A DNA stretch of 64,000 nucleotides from NCBI GenBank assembly GCA_019635875.1, contig JAHBYP010000004.1, forward strand, positions 512,001 through 576,000, given 5' to 3'. Under the pieces are notes generated by a model. The model ran no database searches. It was not told the DNA's origin and saw only the letters and a program-made list of their open reading frames with translations. The DNA comes from Alphaproteobacteria bacterium (GTDB lineage Bacteria; Pseudomonadota; Alphaproteobacteria; Reyranellales; Reyranellaceae). The translations under genes and the position numbers were made by a program. Shown piece by piece: positions 25,310-34,331 of the stretch; position 1 is the first letter of the stretch; the number at the start of each line of letters is the position of its first letter.

Positions 25310-25702
25310 ATGCACGCCGCAGCTCTGAAGCGCGACATTGAAGTGGCATTGGGTCTGGCCGGCGCTCAGGCCGCGAGTTTCTGGCGGCTCGCGGCCGCCG
25401 CAAGCTCGAGGCAGAGTACGCCGACGCGACCGCCGGCTGGCCCGGTACCGGTGCCCTATCCGAATTATGCGGATTCCCGGCACCGTGTGGCCGGCCACAA
25501 GTCTGCCCTCGATCCACATACGGACGCAGACGTGATCCGCTGTGTGCTCGCCGCCGCCAGCGGCGACGCTGCCACGGCCAAAGTCGGGGTGATATGGACC
25601 AGGGTCAAGCCGAAGATCCAGCAGGTACCGCCGGCCGCCCGCCAACATATGTCGCAACTGTTCTCCTATCAGCTTGACCTGATAGTCGAACACGGCCGGT
25701 GA
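25310..25702 (+). CDS. Hypothetical protein (low confidence)
   Basis: An open frame of 130 codons in a 544-bp stretch that otherwise has no gene. Composition is mixed: an Ala-rich N-terminus, a Pro-rich middle and a plausible helical end (PPAARQHMSQLFSYQLDLI). There is no clear ribosome binding site and no recognised family. It could be real or chance. Confidence 0.35.
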   Translation: MHAAALKRDIEVALGLAGAQAASFWRLAAAASSRQSTPTRPPAGPVPVPYPNYADSRHRVAGHKSALDPHTDADVIRCVLAAASGDAATAKVGVIWTRVKPKIQQVPPAARQHMSQLFSYQLDLIVEHGR

Positions 25703-25746
25703 CGAATTGCGCCACAACGGATTGGCACCGCCTTGGCTCGATGTGT

Positions 25747-26448
25747 TCAGCGGCCTCGCCTTGCAGCGGCCTTGCCGCGGCGAGCGGCAACGGTTGCCTC
25801 GACGCCGTTGAGGATCAGCGACATGCCGAAGGCGAAGCTCGCGTCGAAATCCCATGTCGCGGGCAGCTCAAGGCGCTCGGTGGCCGTGTAGCCGCGGCCC
25901 GCGATGCGCTCGGTGCGGATCCTCTCGGAAGGTTGGAGGTCCGGGATCGGCCTGGTCTGATAGGCCGCCTGCGCGAGCGTGAAGCCGGTCAGCAGGAAGT
26001 AGGTCCGCACGCTGTCCACGTCGTCGAGGCCGGCCTGGCGCAGGGCGCGCAAGGTGACCTCCATCGGTGCGAAGACGCTGGCCGGCGCCGCCCCCTCGAA
26101 CTCGAGAAGCCGCGGCAGCCCGGGATGCCGCAGGCACAACCCGCGCAGCACGTCGAAGCAGTACCCGATCTGATCGCGCCATTGCGCGTGATGCCCGTCG
26201 AACCGGGCGGCGCCGATGACCTTCTCCGCGATGGCGGAAAGAAGGTCGCGCTTGCTGCTGAAATGGTTGTAGAGCGCCATCGGCGTGACGCCGACGGCCT
26301 GGGCCACGCCGCGCATGGTGATGGCATCGGCGCCACTCCTGTCGATCAGCGCCAACGCGACGCCCACGACCCTGTCGCGCGTCAGATCGCGGGACTTGCG
26401 CCGCGAAGCCCCGGCGCCGCTCTTCCCGGGTTTGTAGAGAGCTGCCAC
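25747..26448 (-). CDS. TetR/AcrR family transcriptional regulator
   Basis: 233 residues. The N-terminal HTH is typical (ALALIDRSGADAITMRGVAQ, then VTPMALYNHFSSKRDLLSAI), followed by a TetR_C-type helical ligand-binding domain (residues ~90-205). An Arg/Lys-rich tail ends the protein. It starts 13 bp downstream of the membrane-protein gene at 26462 in the same direction, so it is probably the second gene of an autoregulated operon. Confidence 0.92.
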   Translation of the reverse strand: MAALYKPGKSGAGASRRKSRDLTRDRVVGVALALIDRSGADAITMRGVAQAVGVTPMALYNHFSSKRDLLSAIAEKVIGAARFDGHHAQWRDQIGYCFDVLRGLCLRHPGLPRLLEFEGAAPASVFAPMEVTLRALRQAGLDDVDSVRTYFLLTGFTLAQAAYQTRPIPDLQPSERIRTERIAGRGYTATERLELPATWDFDASFAFGMSLILNGVEATVAARRGKAAARRGR

Positions 26449-26461
26449 TCGCGCCTGCTCC

Positions 26462-26980
26462 TCAGCGTATCAGGGCCATCGTCATGAACAGAAAGCCGAG
26501 CATGTGCAGGCCCGCGCGCGCCACGTGGGAATACTCCCAGACGCTTCGCATGTGCTTCCAGTCGGCGTCCGGCGCCGAGAACAGTCCAAAGAACATCCTG
26601 CTCATGCCGGCGAGTTCCGTGTCCTTCAGCCAGGCCGCGTTGACCGGGTGGGTGACAATCCAGTACGTGGCATGGCCGACGACCAGCAATCCGAGCGCGG
26701 CCACAATCCACCAGAATCGCTCGCCGGCCGTGGGCACCAGGATGAGCAGCGCGACGAGCGCCAGCATCCCGCCGAACTCGCCAATGAGGCCGCCGATGGT
26801 GAAGCCGGGATAGTAGATCGCCTGAACAGCCCGGTAGGTGGACTCGTCGAGCCGCAGCTTGCCGGGAAACTCCAGCGCGTGGGCCAGCGAGAGCCCCATC
26901 GTCACAGCGACCAGGAGCAGCGCTGTGACGGACAGGATTGTGACCATGGTGCGTGAACCACTTCGCGACGGGTTGGTCAT
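26462..26980 (-). CDS. Four-helix membrane protein, DUF1772/anthrone-oxygenase-like
   Basis: 172 residues (or 161 from the ATG at 26947); neither start has a good ribosome binding site. Four hydrophobic segments are visible (TILSVTALLLVAVTMGLSLA; LALVALLILVP; WWIVAALGLLVVGHATYWIV; LHMLGFLFMTMALI). The HPVNAAW loop resembles DUF1772/anthrone oxygenase-like proteins. It is probably controlled by the TetR encoded just downstream, through the repeat just upstream. Confidence 0.75.
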   Translation of the reverse strand: MTNPSRSGSRTMVTILSVTALLLVAVTMGLSLAHALEFPGKLRLDESTYRAVQAIYYPGFTIGGLIGEFGGMLALVALLILVPTAGERFWWIVAALGLLVVGHATYWIVTHPVNAAWLKDTELAGMSRMFFGLFSAPDADWKHMRSVWEYSHVARAGLHMLGFLFMTMALIR

Positions 26981-27006
26981 ATGTACGATGTAGACATACG
27001 ATGTAG
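26980..27006. promoter_or_regulatory. Tandem TACGATGTAG repeat, candidate TetR operator
   Basis: TACGATGTAG occurs twice (26984-26993 and 26997-27006), 13 bp apart, and overlaps the inverted pair TATGT / ACATA (26980-26984 and 26994-26998). It is directly upstream of the start of the membrane-protein/TetR operon. Binding by the TetR at 25747 is inferred. Confidence 0.45.
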
Positions 27007-27102
27007 GATTTCAACAATGATCGCGAAGCCGGGCGACGTGGCACGAGTCCGCCAAGCGCGTTCTTGTTCAGTGGCGCATGGGTTTCGCGATGCCGGTCTT
27101 CG

Positions 27103-27549
27103 TCAGCCCGTCAGGCGCTGGTCGAGACCGGCAAGAATCCGCTCCCAGGACCTGCCGTGATGGTCCGCCTGCTCCTGATCGTAGAAGCCACGGTGTGAAA
27201 GCGTCAGCGCGCATCCTCCCGCTCGGGGCTCGAGGACGACCGAGAGCACGGTTTCCGCGCCCAGCGTGCCGTCCCTGCCCGTGAGCCAGGTCAGCTCGAC
27301 CTTGCGGGCAGGCTCCAGCGCAAGAAAGCGCCCATAGTGCGGATGGCGCTTGCCCTCATGCTCGACCACGAAGAACAACTGGCCGTTCACCACAGGATCG
27401 GCGATGAGCGCGCCTTCGAGGGCGAACCAGCCCTGCCATCCCGTCGTGAAGCTCTCGTAGAGCGCCTGCGGTGAGGCGCGCATGACGCGCTCGACCCGCG
27501 TGTCATGCGGTCGATCGCTCAACCTCGGCGCAACGAGCTTGCCATCCAT
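27103..27549 (-). CDS. SRPBCC (AHSA1/activator of Hsp90-like) domain protein
   Basis: 148 residues from MDGKLVAPRL (27549), chosen because GGAGG lies five bases upstream; a GTG at 27573 overlapping the previous stop is the alternative. A single START-like ligand-binding fold: VERVMRASPQALYESFTTGW at the front and GCALTLSHRGFYDQEQADHH at the end. Function unknown. It forms a unit with a second SRPBCC gene just upstream. Confidence 0.88.
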   Translation of the reverse strand: MDGKLVAPRLSDRPHDTRVERVMRASPQALYESFTTGWQGWFALEGALIADPVVNGQLFFVVEHEGKRHPHYGRFLALEPARKVELTWLTGRDGTLGAETVLSVVLEPRAGGCALTLSHRGFYDQEQADHHGRSWERILAGLDQRLTG

Positions 27550-27569
27550 CACTTCCTCCGCGCTCGGCC

Positions 27570-28061
27570 TCACTCAAGCTGCTGATCTTCGATTCCCTTC
27601 GGATAGCGATCCAGCGTCAGGTTCAACTGGATGCCGTGCTCCAGCCAAGCCTTCAGGCCCGCGAGCATCAGCGTGAAGCCTTGCGTGGAATCGGCGACGT
27701 AGCGCAGGAGCGCGTCGGCGTCTCCCGTCCATCCGGCTTCCTGCACACGCACGAAGGTCGCGCCGCCGGGAATGGGTTGGAAGGTCCATTCCACGGTCGT
27801 CGGGCCGCTGTAGCCAGGCCATTCGATCACCACGCGCGTGTTGGCCTCCACGACCTTCGGCGTCACCTCGATGGAGACGTCGTGGCTCTCCCATTCCCAC
27901 CTGACCGGCCTGCCGGCCCCGAGTCGATCACTGCCCTTGCTGAACCAGAACTTCGTCGTGATCTCCGGATTCACGATCGCTTCGAAGACATGCTCGACCG
28001 GCTTGCGGATGAGCATTCCGGTCCTGGCGATCGCATCGCGCGTGAGCTGCCGATTGTGCAT
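27570..28061 (-). CDS. SRPBCC domain protein
   Basis: About 163 residues from MHNRQLTRDAIAR (28061), preceded by AGGGAAG. The START-like fold is shown by RTGMLIRKPVEHVFEAIVNP, TKFWFSKGSDRL and a C-terminal helix GFTLMLAGLKAWLEHG. Function unknown; such proteins often bind hydrophobic ligands. The stop lies 20 bp from the next SRPBCC start, implying one transcript, together with the RibD-like gene upstream. Confidence 0.9.
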   Translation of the reverse strand: MHNRQLTRDAIARTGMLIRKPVEHVFEAIVNPEITTKFWFSKGSDRLGAGRPVRWEWESHDVSIEVTPKVVEANTRVVIEWPGYSGPTTVEWTFQPIPGGATFVRVQEAGWTGDADALLRYVADSTQGFTLMLAGLKAWLEHGIQLNLTLDRYPKGIEDQQLE

Positions 28062-28188
28062 GACGCTTCCCTGGAAGATCCCAGGCAAACGTCGTTTCAT
28101 CCGGACAGTTCCGGGGCCGCGACGTCAGTCGTGAATGCAAGCATCGTTGCAAGATCGGCGAGCGCGGTTCATCCGCCACGTCGCGAGA

Positions 28189-28719
28189 TCAGACAGGGAT
28201 GTAGGTCAACCTGATCACATCCTCGCCGATCCGATCGTGAGTCATCAGTCGCAGCGGCGGCCGCGGTCCGACGAAATACGGTTTGCCGTGACCCAGCACG
28301 ACGGGGTGCAGGTAGATTCGATACTCGTCGATCAGGCCCAGCTCGCCGAGGCTTCGCGCCAGGCCCGGGCCGGCCACTTCGATCTCCCCGTCATGCGCGG
28401 CCTTCAGCCCGCGGATCGCACCCTCGAGATCGTCCCCGACCAGCCTGGCATTGGGGCCGACCGAGTTCAGCGAACGCGAGACGACCCATTTCGGCTGCTT
28501 GCGCCACGCCGCGGCGAAGGCCCGCTCGTCCGCATCCCATTCGGGATGATCCTCGTCCCAGTAGCGCATGATCTCGTACATCTGGCGGCCGTAGACGCTG
28601 CCCGCCTGCCGCTGCGCCTCCTCGATGAAGTGGCGGAAGAGCGCCGGGCTCGGCCCGAACGCCGTGTGATCGACGTAGCCGTCCAGCGACTGGTTCATGC
28701 CGAACACGAGCCTGGCCAT
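28189..28719 (-). CDS. Dihydrofolate reductase family (RibD C-terminal-like) protein
   Basis: 176 residues from MARLVFGMNQSLDGYVD (28719), preceded by GGGAAGAGGGC. The fold signature is the NADPH-binding GEIEVAGPGLARSLGELGLI and HPVVLGHGKPYF. These small reductases are common beside SRPBCC and TetR/ArsR genes and have no fixed substrate; they are not folate enzymes proper. It is separate by ~130 bp from the SRPBCC pair. Confidence 0.92.
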   Translation of the reverse strand: MARLVFGMNQSLDGYVDHTAFGPSPALFRHFIEEAQRQAGSVYGRQMYEIMRYWDEDHPEWDADERAFAAAWRKQPKWVVSRSLNSVGPNARLVGDDLEGAIRGLKAAHDGEIEVAGPGLARSLGELGLIDEYRIYLHPVVLGHGKPYFVGPRPPLRLMTHDRIGEDVIRLTYIPV

Positions 28720-28860
28720 GCCCTCTTCCCCTGGTTGCGTTGCGCAATCGGTCGCAGGTAGATCGGCCGCTCTCATATTGCAATCGGTTCGGGAGATTTC
28801 ACTTGCCGGCCCCATGGAAGCGACACTGAATTCATCGCCGAACCTTCAAGGAGGTCCTGG

Positions 28861-30930
28861 ATGTCGCGATGGCGTGTCGGCGTGGATTCGGGTGGAACCT
28901 TCACCGATGTCTGCCTGTTCGACGAGGAACGGGGCCGCGTCGAGGTCTGGAAGGTTCCGTCGACGCCGGATGATCCCTCGCGCGGCATCGCCCAGGGCGT
29001 GGAAGAAGCCATGCGCCGCGTGGCGCCCGAAGCCGGCGACAGGCCGGGCGCGCCGGTCGGGTATTTCGGCCATGGCACGACGGTGGCGACCAACGCGCTG
29101 ATCCAGCATCGCGGCGTGAAGACCGGCCTGGTCACCACCGACGGCTTCCGCGACCTCCTGGAGATCGGCCGCCAGAAGCGGCCCGACCTCTACGACATGC
29201 AGGCCGACAAGCCGCCCGTCCTGGTGCCGCGCGACCTGCGGCAGGAAGTGCCCGAGCGCGTGCGCCACACCGGCGAGGTCGACACGCCGCTCGACGAGGC
29301 CCGGATGCGCGAAGCCGCCCGGGCGCTGGCGGCCGCCGGCGTGAAGGCCATCGCCGTCTCCTTCCTCTACGGCTTCATCCGGCCCGAACACGAGAAGCGT
29401 GCGGTCGAGATCCTGCGCGAGCAGATGCCCGAGGTCTTCATCTCGGCGGGCCACGAGATTGCGCCGGAGTTCCGCGAGTTCGAGCGGCTCTCGACGGTGG
29501 TGCTGAACGCCTATCTCGGTCCCGTCATGAGGAGCTACATCGAGCGCCTGACGCCGCGGCTGCAGTCGCTCGGCATGACGGCGACGCCGCACCTGACCCA
29601 GTCCAACGGCGGCGTCATCGGCTTCGCCACGGCGGCCGACATGCCGGTGCGCGCGGTGCTCTCTGGCCCCTCGACCGGCGTGGTCGGCGCACAGGCGATC
29701 GGCGCGCTCGCCGGCTTCGCGGATGTCATCACCTTCGACATGGGCGGCACCTCGACCGACGTGGCGCTGCTGCAGGGCGGGCACTGCAAGCTCGCCAGCG
29801 AAGCCAGCGTGCACGGCTATCCGATCAAGGCACCGATGCTCGACATCCACACCGTGGGCGCCGGCGGCGGCTCGATCGCCCATATCGACGCCGGCGGCCT
29901 GCTGAAGGTGGGGCCGCGCTCCTGCGGCGCCGATCCGGGCCCGGTCTGCTACGACCGCGGCAATTCGGAACCGGCCACGACCGACGCCAACGTCGTCCTG
30001 CAGACGCTGAACCCCGAGCATCTCCTGGGCGGGCGCATGAAGATCCGCCAGGATCTCGCCCGGGCCGCCATCGGCCGGCTGGCCGACAGGCTCGGTCTCG
30101 GCCTGATGGAAACGGCGCAGGGCGTGCTCTCGGTCGTCACCGCCAACATGGCGCGCGCCATCCGCGTCATCTCGATCCAGCGCGGCCACGATCCGCGCGA
30201 CTACACCCTGATGGCCTTCGGCGGCGCCGGTCCGCTGCACGCCGCGCGGCTGGCCCGGGAGCTCGACATGAAGCGCGTGCTGGTGCCGCGCAATCCGGGC
30301 ATCCTCTGCGCCATGGGCCTGCTGCTCACCGACCTGCGCGCCGACTTCGCCGCCACACGACTGATGCCGGCGACCGAGAGCTCGACCGCGGACGTGGCCG
30401 GCGCCTTCGAGGGGCTGCGCGCGCGGGCCGAGCAATGGTTCGCGCATGAGGGCATCCCCGCGCAGGAACGGCGGCTGAAGCGCACCGCCGATATGCGCTA
30501 TCACGGCCAGAACTACGAACTCGCCGTGCCGCTGCCCGAGGGCCCGGTCACCGCCGCGACCCTCGCGGCACTGGCCCGGGACTTCGCCGAGACGCATCGC
30601 CAGCGCTACGGCTTCGTGGCCGAGGACGAGACGGTGCAGATCGTCACCCTGCGACTCGAGGCGACCGGCCTGGTGCGCAAGGCCGATCTGCGCGCTCATC
30701 CCGAGTCCGGTCCCGACGCATCGGGCGCCATCATTGGTCAACGGCCGGTGTGGCTGCCCGAGGCCCGCGACTTCGTGACCACGCCGATCTACGCGCGCGA
30801 CGCGCTCGAGCCCGGCAACCGCTTCACCGGCCCCGCCATCATCGAGCAGATGGACGCCACCACCCTCGTGCCGCCCGGCATGACGGCGCGCGTCGATGCC
30901 TACCTCAACCTGATCCTGGAGGCCCCATGA
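28861..30930 (+). CDS. hyuA: Hydantoinase/oxoprolinase subunit A (HyuA)
   Basis: 689 residues with AAGGAGG six bases before the start. An actin-like ATPase core: RVGVDSGGTFTDVCLFDEE at the N-terminus, GHGTTVATNALIQH, the central SGPSTGVVGAQAIG and DMGGTSTD (293-300), and IVRVISIQRGHDPR-like AIRVISIQRGHDPRDYTL. With HyuB it forms an ATP-dependent ring-opening enzyme for hydantoins, 5-oxoproline or (in acetone-carboxylase relatives) a carboxylase. The exact substrate is unknown. hyuB follows with an ATGA overlap. Confidence 0.94.
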   Translation: MSRWRVGVDSGGTFTDVCLFDEERGRVEVWKVPSTPDDPSRGIAQGVEEAMRRVAPEAGDRPGAPVGYFGHGTTVATNALIQHRGVKTGLVTTDGFRDLLEIGRQKRPDLYDMQADKPPVLVPRDLRQEVPERVRHTGEVDTPLDEARMREAARALAAAGVKAIAVSFLYGFIRPEHEKRAVEILREQMPEVFISAGHEIAPEFREFERLSTVVLNAYLGPVMRSYIERLTPRLQSLGMTATPHLTQSNGGVIGFATAADMPVRAVLSGPSTGVVGAQAIGALAGFADVITFDMGGTSTDVALLQGGHCKLASEASVHGYPIKAPMLDIHTVGAGGGSIAHIDAGGLLKVGPRSCGADPGPVCYDRGNSEPATTDANVVLQTLNPEHLLGGRMKIRQDLARAAIGRLADRLGLGLMETAQGVLSVVTANMARAIRVISIQRGHDPRDYTLMAFGGAGPLHAARLARELDMKRVLVPRNPGILCAMGLLLTDLRADFAATRLMPATESSTADVAGAFEGLRARAEQWFAHEGIPAQERRLKRTADMRYHGQNYELAVPLPEGPVTAATLAALARDFAETHRQRYGFVAEDETVQIVTLRLEATGLVRKADLRAHPESGPDASGAIIGQRPVWLPEARDFVTTPIYARDALEPGNRFTGPAIIEQMDATTLVPPGMTARVDAYLNLILEAP

Positions 30931-32579
30931 GCCAGGCGCCACAGGTCGCCGCCGCGTCCAACCTCGATCCGATCACGATCGAGGTCATCGGCGCCGCCAT
31001 GGGCTCGATCGTCGAGGAGACCGGCGAGGCGCTGATCCGCGCCTCCTACTCCACCAACATCAAGGAGCGCCGCGACTGCTCGACGGCGCTGTTCAACGCC
31101 GCGGGCGAGACACTCTGCCAGGCCGAGCACATCCCGATCCATCTCGGCAGCTTCATCGGGCTGGTGCCGCACATCATGAAGCGCTTCCGCGTCGAGGACA
31201 TGCGGCCGGGCGACGCCTTCATCGGCAACGACGCCTACGAGGGCGGCGGCACGCACCTGCCCGACATCGTCCTGGCCGAGCCGATCTTCATCGACGGCCG
31301 CATCGTCGCCTGGACGGTGAACCTGGCGCACCACGCCGACTTCGCCGACCGCGGCCACGCCCATATCTACCAGGAGGGGCTGCGCATCCCGCCGGTGCGC
31401 CTCTACCGCGCCGGCGAGCTGCAGCGCGACGTGCTCGACCTGATCCTGCTCAACTGCCAGGTGCCGCGCGAGCGCCTCTCCGATCTGCGTGCGCAGATGG
31501 CGGCCAATCGCGTGGGCGTGCAGCGCTTCCAGGCGCTGTGCGCGCGCTACGGCGTCGCCACGGTGCTGGGCGCCGGCGAGGCGCTGATGGACTACGCCGA
31601 GCGCAAGATGCGCGCCGGCATCGCCGCCATGCCGGACGGCACGTGGCGCTTCGAGGACGTGTTCGACAACGAGGAAGTCGCCTCGACCCTGCCGCTGTCG
31701 GTCGAGGTGACGGTCGAGGGCGACAGCATGAGCCTCTCCTTCGACGCGCCCGACCAGGTGCGCGCCGGCATCAACATGACGTACACGGCGCTGCTGGCGA
31801 CCACCTACTACATCGTGAAGTCGGTGCTCGATCCCAGCATCCCGCCCAACGCCGGGCTGGCACGACCGCTGAGCGTCGCCGCGCGCGAGGGCAGCATCCT
31901 CAACTGCACCCATCCCGCCGCCGTGAACGGCCGCGTGCAGACCTGCCAGCGCGTCGCCGACCTCATCCTCGGCGCCCTGGCGCAGGCCGTGCCCGAGCGC
32001 GTGACGGCCTGCTCGAACTCAGCCTGCTCGGTGGCCTACTTCATCGGCCAGCGCAAGGACGGCGGCTCGCTCTGGGTCTATCTCGAGACCATGGGCGGCG
32101 GCAGCGGCGCGCGCGCGCAGAAGGACGGCCTCGACGGCGTGCATGTGCACACCACCAACACCTCCAACCTGCCGGTCGAGGCGCTGGAGATCGAGTATCC
32201 CCTGACCCTGCTGCGCTACGAGCTGGTCGCCGATTCGGGCGGCGTCGGCCAGTACCGCGGCGGCATGGGGCTGCGCCGCGTCTACCGCGCCGACGAGGAT
32301 TGCCGCGTGCGCGTCGACGTCTCGCGCCAGCGCTCCCGCAGCTGGGGCCTGTTCGGCGGCGGCCCGGGCGCGCATGGCGGCATCGAGGCCGGCCCCGGCG
32401 TCACCTTCGAGCGCGACAGCGCGGTGCTCAAGGCCGGCCAGTGGTTCGCCGTCGTCACGCCGGGCGCCGGCGGCTTCGGCCAGCCCGACCGACGCGCGCC
32501 GGACGCCATCGCGCGCGATCTCGACCAGGGCGTGATCACGCCGGAGACGGCGCGCACGGCCTATGGCCGTTCCGGGTAA
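30927..32579 (+). CDS. hyuB: Hydantoinase/oxoprolinase subunit B (HyuB)
   Basis: 550 residues, starting in the ATGA that ends hyuA. Family features are SYSTNIKERRDCSTALFNA, PGDAFIGNDAYEGGGTHLPD, the metal-binding NLAHHADFAD, and the C-terminal GGVGQYRGGMGLRR. It carries the probable hydrolytic site of the HyuAB complex. No dedicated transporter is next to the operon; the DUF917/M81 genes 25 kb away are a looser thematic match. Confidence 0.94.
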   Translation: MSQAPQVAAASNLDPITIEVIGAAMGSIVEETGEALIRASYSTNIKERRDCSTALFNAAGETLCQAEHIPIHLGSFIGLVPHIMKRFRVEDMRPGDAFIGNDAYEGGGTHLPDIVLAEPIFIDGRIVAWTVNLAHHADFADRGHAHIYQEGLRIPPVRLYRAGELQRDVLDLILLNCQVPRERLSDLRAQMAANRVGVQRFQALCARYGVATVLGAGEALMDYAERKMRAGIAAMPDGTWRFEDVFDNEEVASTLPLSVEVTVEGDSMSLSFDAPDQVRAGINMTYTALLATTYYIVKSVLDPSIPPNAGLARPLSVAAREGSILNCTHPAAVNGRVQTCQRVADLILGALAQAVPERVTACSNSACSVAYFIGQRKDGGSLWVYLETMGGGSGARAQKDGLDGVHVHTTNTSNLPVEALEIEYPLTLLRYELVADSGGVGQYRGGMGLRRVYRADEDCRVRVDVSRQRSRSWGLFGGGPGAHGGIEAGPGVTFERDSAVLKAGQWFAVVTPGAGGFGQPDRRAPDAIARDLDQGVITPETARTAYGRSG

Positions 32580-32593
32580 GACAGCCGCGGCGG

Positions 32594-32656
32594 CCCGAAA
32601 CGCTTTCATCCGCCCAAGGTTCCACCGCGCCGGTGGATAAAGCGGAGTGTTTCGGG
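32594..32656. terminator. Long inverted repeat after hyuB, probable terminator
   Basis: An imperfect stem-loop starts with CCCGAAACGCTTTCATCC and ends with GGTGGATAAAGCGGAGTGTT followed by TCGGGG, 14 bp past the hyuB stop. There is no strong T tract, so termination would be of the stem-only type or this may be a lone repeat. Confidence 0.5.
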
Positions 32657-32690
32657 GACAACTTCGCCTCTCCCATCGCGTTTGATCGAA

Positions 32691-32963
32691 ATGCCGCGCC
32701 GCCGCACCCAAGCGCATTTCGACGAAGCCGACCACCTGGTGCGCGCCTTCATGGCAGCGGCCTGCGAGGTCACCGGAGACTCCCCGACGCAGGGTACCAG
32801 CATTCAGGCCGTGGCCGACCGCCTCGGCGTGGAAGATCGCGATGTGATCGACCGGGTCGTGAGTGTCGCCGCCGATCTCGGCTGGATCAGGACAAGCGGC
32901 GGCGACAGGCCGCATTCGATCACCGTGACGGAGGCGTATCAGGCGCAGCGGGATGGCCGATAG
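32691..32963 (+). CDS. Small winged-helix-like protein
   Basis: 90 residues from MPRRRTQAHFDEADHL (32691). The pattern TSIQAVADRLGVEDRDVIDR followed by VSVAADLGWIRTSGGDRPHS and ITVTEAY looks like a compact winged helix with a recognition helix and hairpin. No known family name can be given with certainty. It stands alone between hyuB and a secreted protein gene. Confidence 0.6.
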   Translation: MPRRRTQAHFDEADHLVRAFMAAACEVTGDSPTQGTSIQAVADRLGVEDRDVIDRVVSVAADLGWIRTSGGDRPHSITVTEAYQAQRDGR

Positions 32964-33032
32964 CACCGCGCGCGGTGGACACCGCCCGGGACGTATGACT
33001 TGATAGCCAAAATGGATCGGGGGGAGAAGGCC

Positions 33033-33356
33033 ATGCGGATGCTGGTCGGATTCTTGATCGCGCAACTAACAGTGGCGACGTCTGCTCTTGCGCAGGGCTC
33101 GCCGGCGCCGATCGGCCTCTGGCAGGGCATGAACAGCGGCGACTTCATCCTGGTCCAGCCAAACGGCGCATGCTCGGCAAGCGGCACCGTCAATGTCGCG
33201 GGCACCTGCACGTGGAACGCGACGTCCACCGGCGGGGTGTTGACCATGACCTACCAGTGGACGATCGGGCCCGCGCGCATCCACTGGAGCATTCGCTGGC
33301 TCGGCCGCGACGTCATCCTGGTCAACAACGTCGAGCAGTTCGCACGGCGCGGCTGA
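33033..33356 (+). CDS. Small secreted protein of unknown function
   Basis: 107 residues from MRMLVGFLIAQLTV (33033), with GGGGGAGAAGG upstream. A signal peptide (cleavage near ALAQG) precedes a beta-rich mature domain (GLWQGMNSGDFILVQPNGAC, then VLTMTYQWTIGPARIHWSI) with two Cys. It may bind carbohydrate or lipid, but no family is recognised. Confidence 0.65.
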   Translation: MRMLVGFLIAQLTVATSALAQGSPAPIGLWQGMNSGDFILVQPNGACSASGTVNVAGTCTWNATSTGGVLTMTYQWTIGPARIHWSIRWLGRDVILVNNVEQFARRG

Positions 33357-33470
33357 CAGCGACTGCCCGAACCTTGGTGTGCGATCCTCGTTCGCGTTGC
33401 CTTGGCGATGATGTCGATCGCTACGCCGAACAGCAGCCGCCACTGGTCTGCTCGGCGCACCGTCAGTTGC

Positions 33471-33701
33471 TCACGCGGCGATTGGGAGATGGATGTCCGC
33501 AATCAGCGCGAAACGGCACGCGACATCGCGGGCCGAGACCTTGTCCACACCCATTTCCTCGATGAAGGCGGCGTGCGTCGCAGGGCTGACTTCCGAGAAG
33601 AACGCGAAGACGGCGGCGTCGCAGGTGGCCGCACTGGAGAGATCGCCAATCTTCGCCGCAAGCTGGCGCGCGGAAAGGCCCGCTCCGTAGGGAGCGTTCA
33701 C
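33471..33701 (-). CDS. Hypothetical protein (low confidence)
   Basis: 76 codons from a possible GTG start, in a 555-bp stretch (33357-33911) that holds no other gene. The peptide (LSARQLAAKIGDLSSAATCD, AFFSEVSPATHAAFIEEMGV) is protein-like, but there is no ribosome binding site and no family match. The rest of the stretch looks non-coding. Confidence 0.3.
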   Translation of the reverse strand: MNAPYGAGLSARQLAAKIGDLSSAATCDAAVFAFFSEVSPATHAAFIEEMGVDKVSARDVACRFALIADIHLPIAA

Positions 33702-33875
33702 AGTCGTCAGCGCCCCAGCGTGGATGAAACCGATAATTGCGTGTCCGCCGCGACCCTATGATTCTGGAGCATATTCAACGAGATTCGCGCCGAAAACACG
33801 ATGGCTTGCGAGGCCCCGCTACGATGCCTGTGATGGCGGCTTAGGCTCCGCGGACGGGAGGGCGAGCGTAGGGCC

Positions 33876-33911
33876 TTGACCTATGTTACATACTTAAAGT
33901 GTGAAACATAG
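33876..33911. promoter_or_regulatory. Promoter and inverted-repeat operator of the VOC-TfoX_C-TetR operon
   Basis: A -35-like TTGACC (33876-33881) overlaps CTATGTT (33881-33887), whose exact complement AACATAG (33905-33911) abuts the VOC start codon. The arms are 17 bp apart. Because the operon ends with a TetR gene, autorepression at this site is a natural inference. No clear -10 hexamer is seen. Confidence 0.45.
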
Positions 33912-34331
33912 ATGCGACTTACGGGAATCTTCCAGGTTTTGGCCACAGGCCAGTTGTCGGCGTCGCGATCTTTCTATGAGGATCACTTCGGCCTGCAAGC
34001 CGTCTTCGTCGCCGATTGGTATGTACATTTGGCGCATCCTCAGCTGCCTTTGCTCCAACTCGGATTGGTCGCGGCAGGCCATGCAAGTATTCCTTTCCCT
34101 CAACAGCAACCGAATGGTGCCGCCATCGTAACGATGCAAGTCGATGACGTCGGCAAAGCGTTCGAAGCACTCTGCAAATCCAACGTGAAGCTGCTGGGTG
34201 GTCCGCGCGATGAACCATGGGGGCAACGTCACTTCTTTGCAGTAGATCCCGCCGGATTCCTCGTCGACGTCGTAATGATGATCGAGCCGACCGCCGAATA
34301 CGCAAACTCGTATGCTGGGACGCCGCCGTGA
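33912..34331 (+). CDS. VOC (glyoxalase/bleomycin resistance) family protein
   Basis: 139 residues with the paired beta-alpha-beta fold: MRLTGIFQVLATGQLSASRS, YEDHFGLQAVFVADW, and VTMQVDDVGKAFEALCKS followed by EPWGQRHFFAVDPAGFLVDV, where the metal-binding Glu/His positions are expected. Substrate unknown. It is first in an operon in which each gene overlaps the next by GTGA. Base composition is visibly lower in GC than the flanks. Confidence 0.9.
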   Translation: MRLTGIFQVLATGQLSASRSFYEDHFGLQAVFVADWYVHLAHPQLPLLQLGLVAAGHASIPFPQQQPNGAAIVTMQVDDVGKAFEALCKSNVKLLGGPRDEPWGQRHFFAVDPAGFLVDVVMMIEPTAEYANSYAGTPP

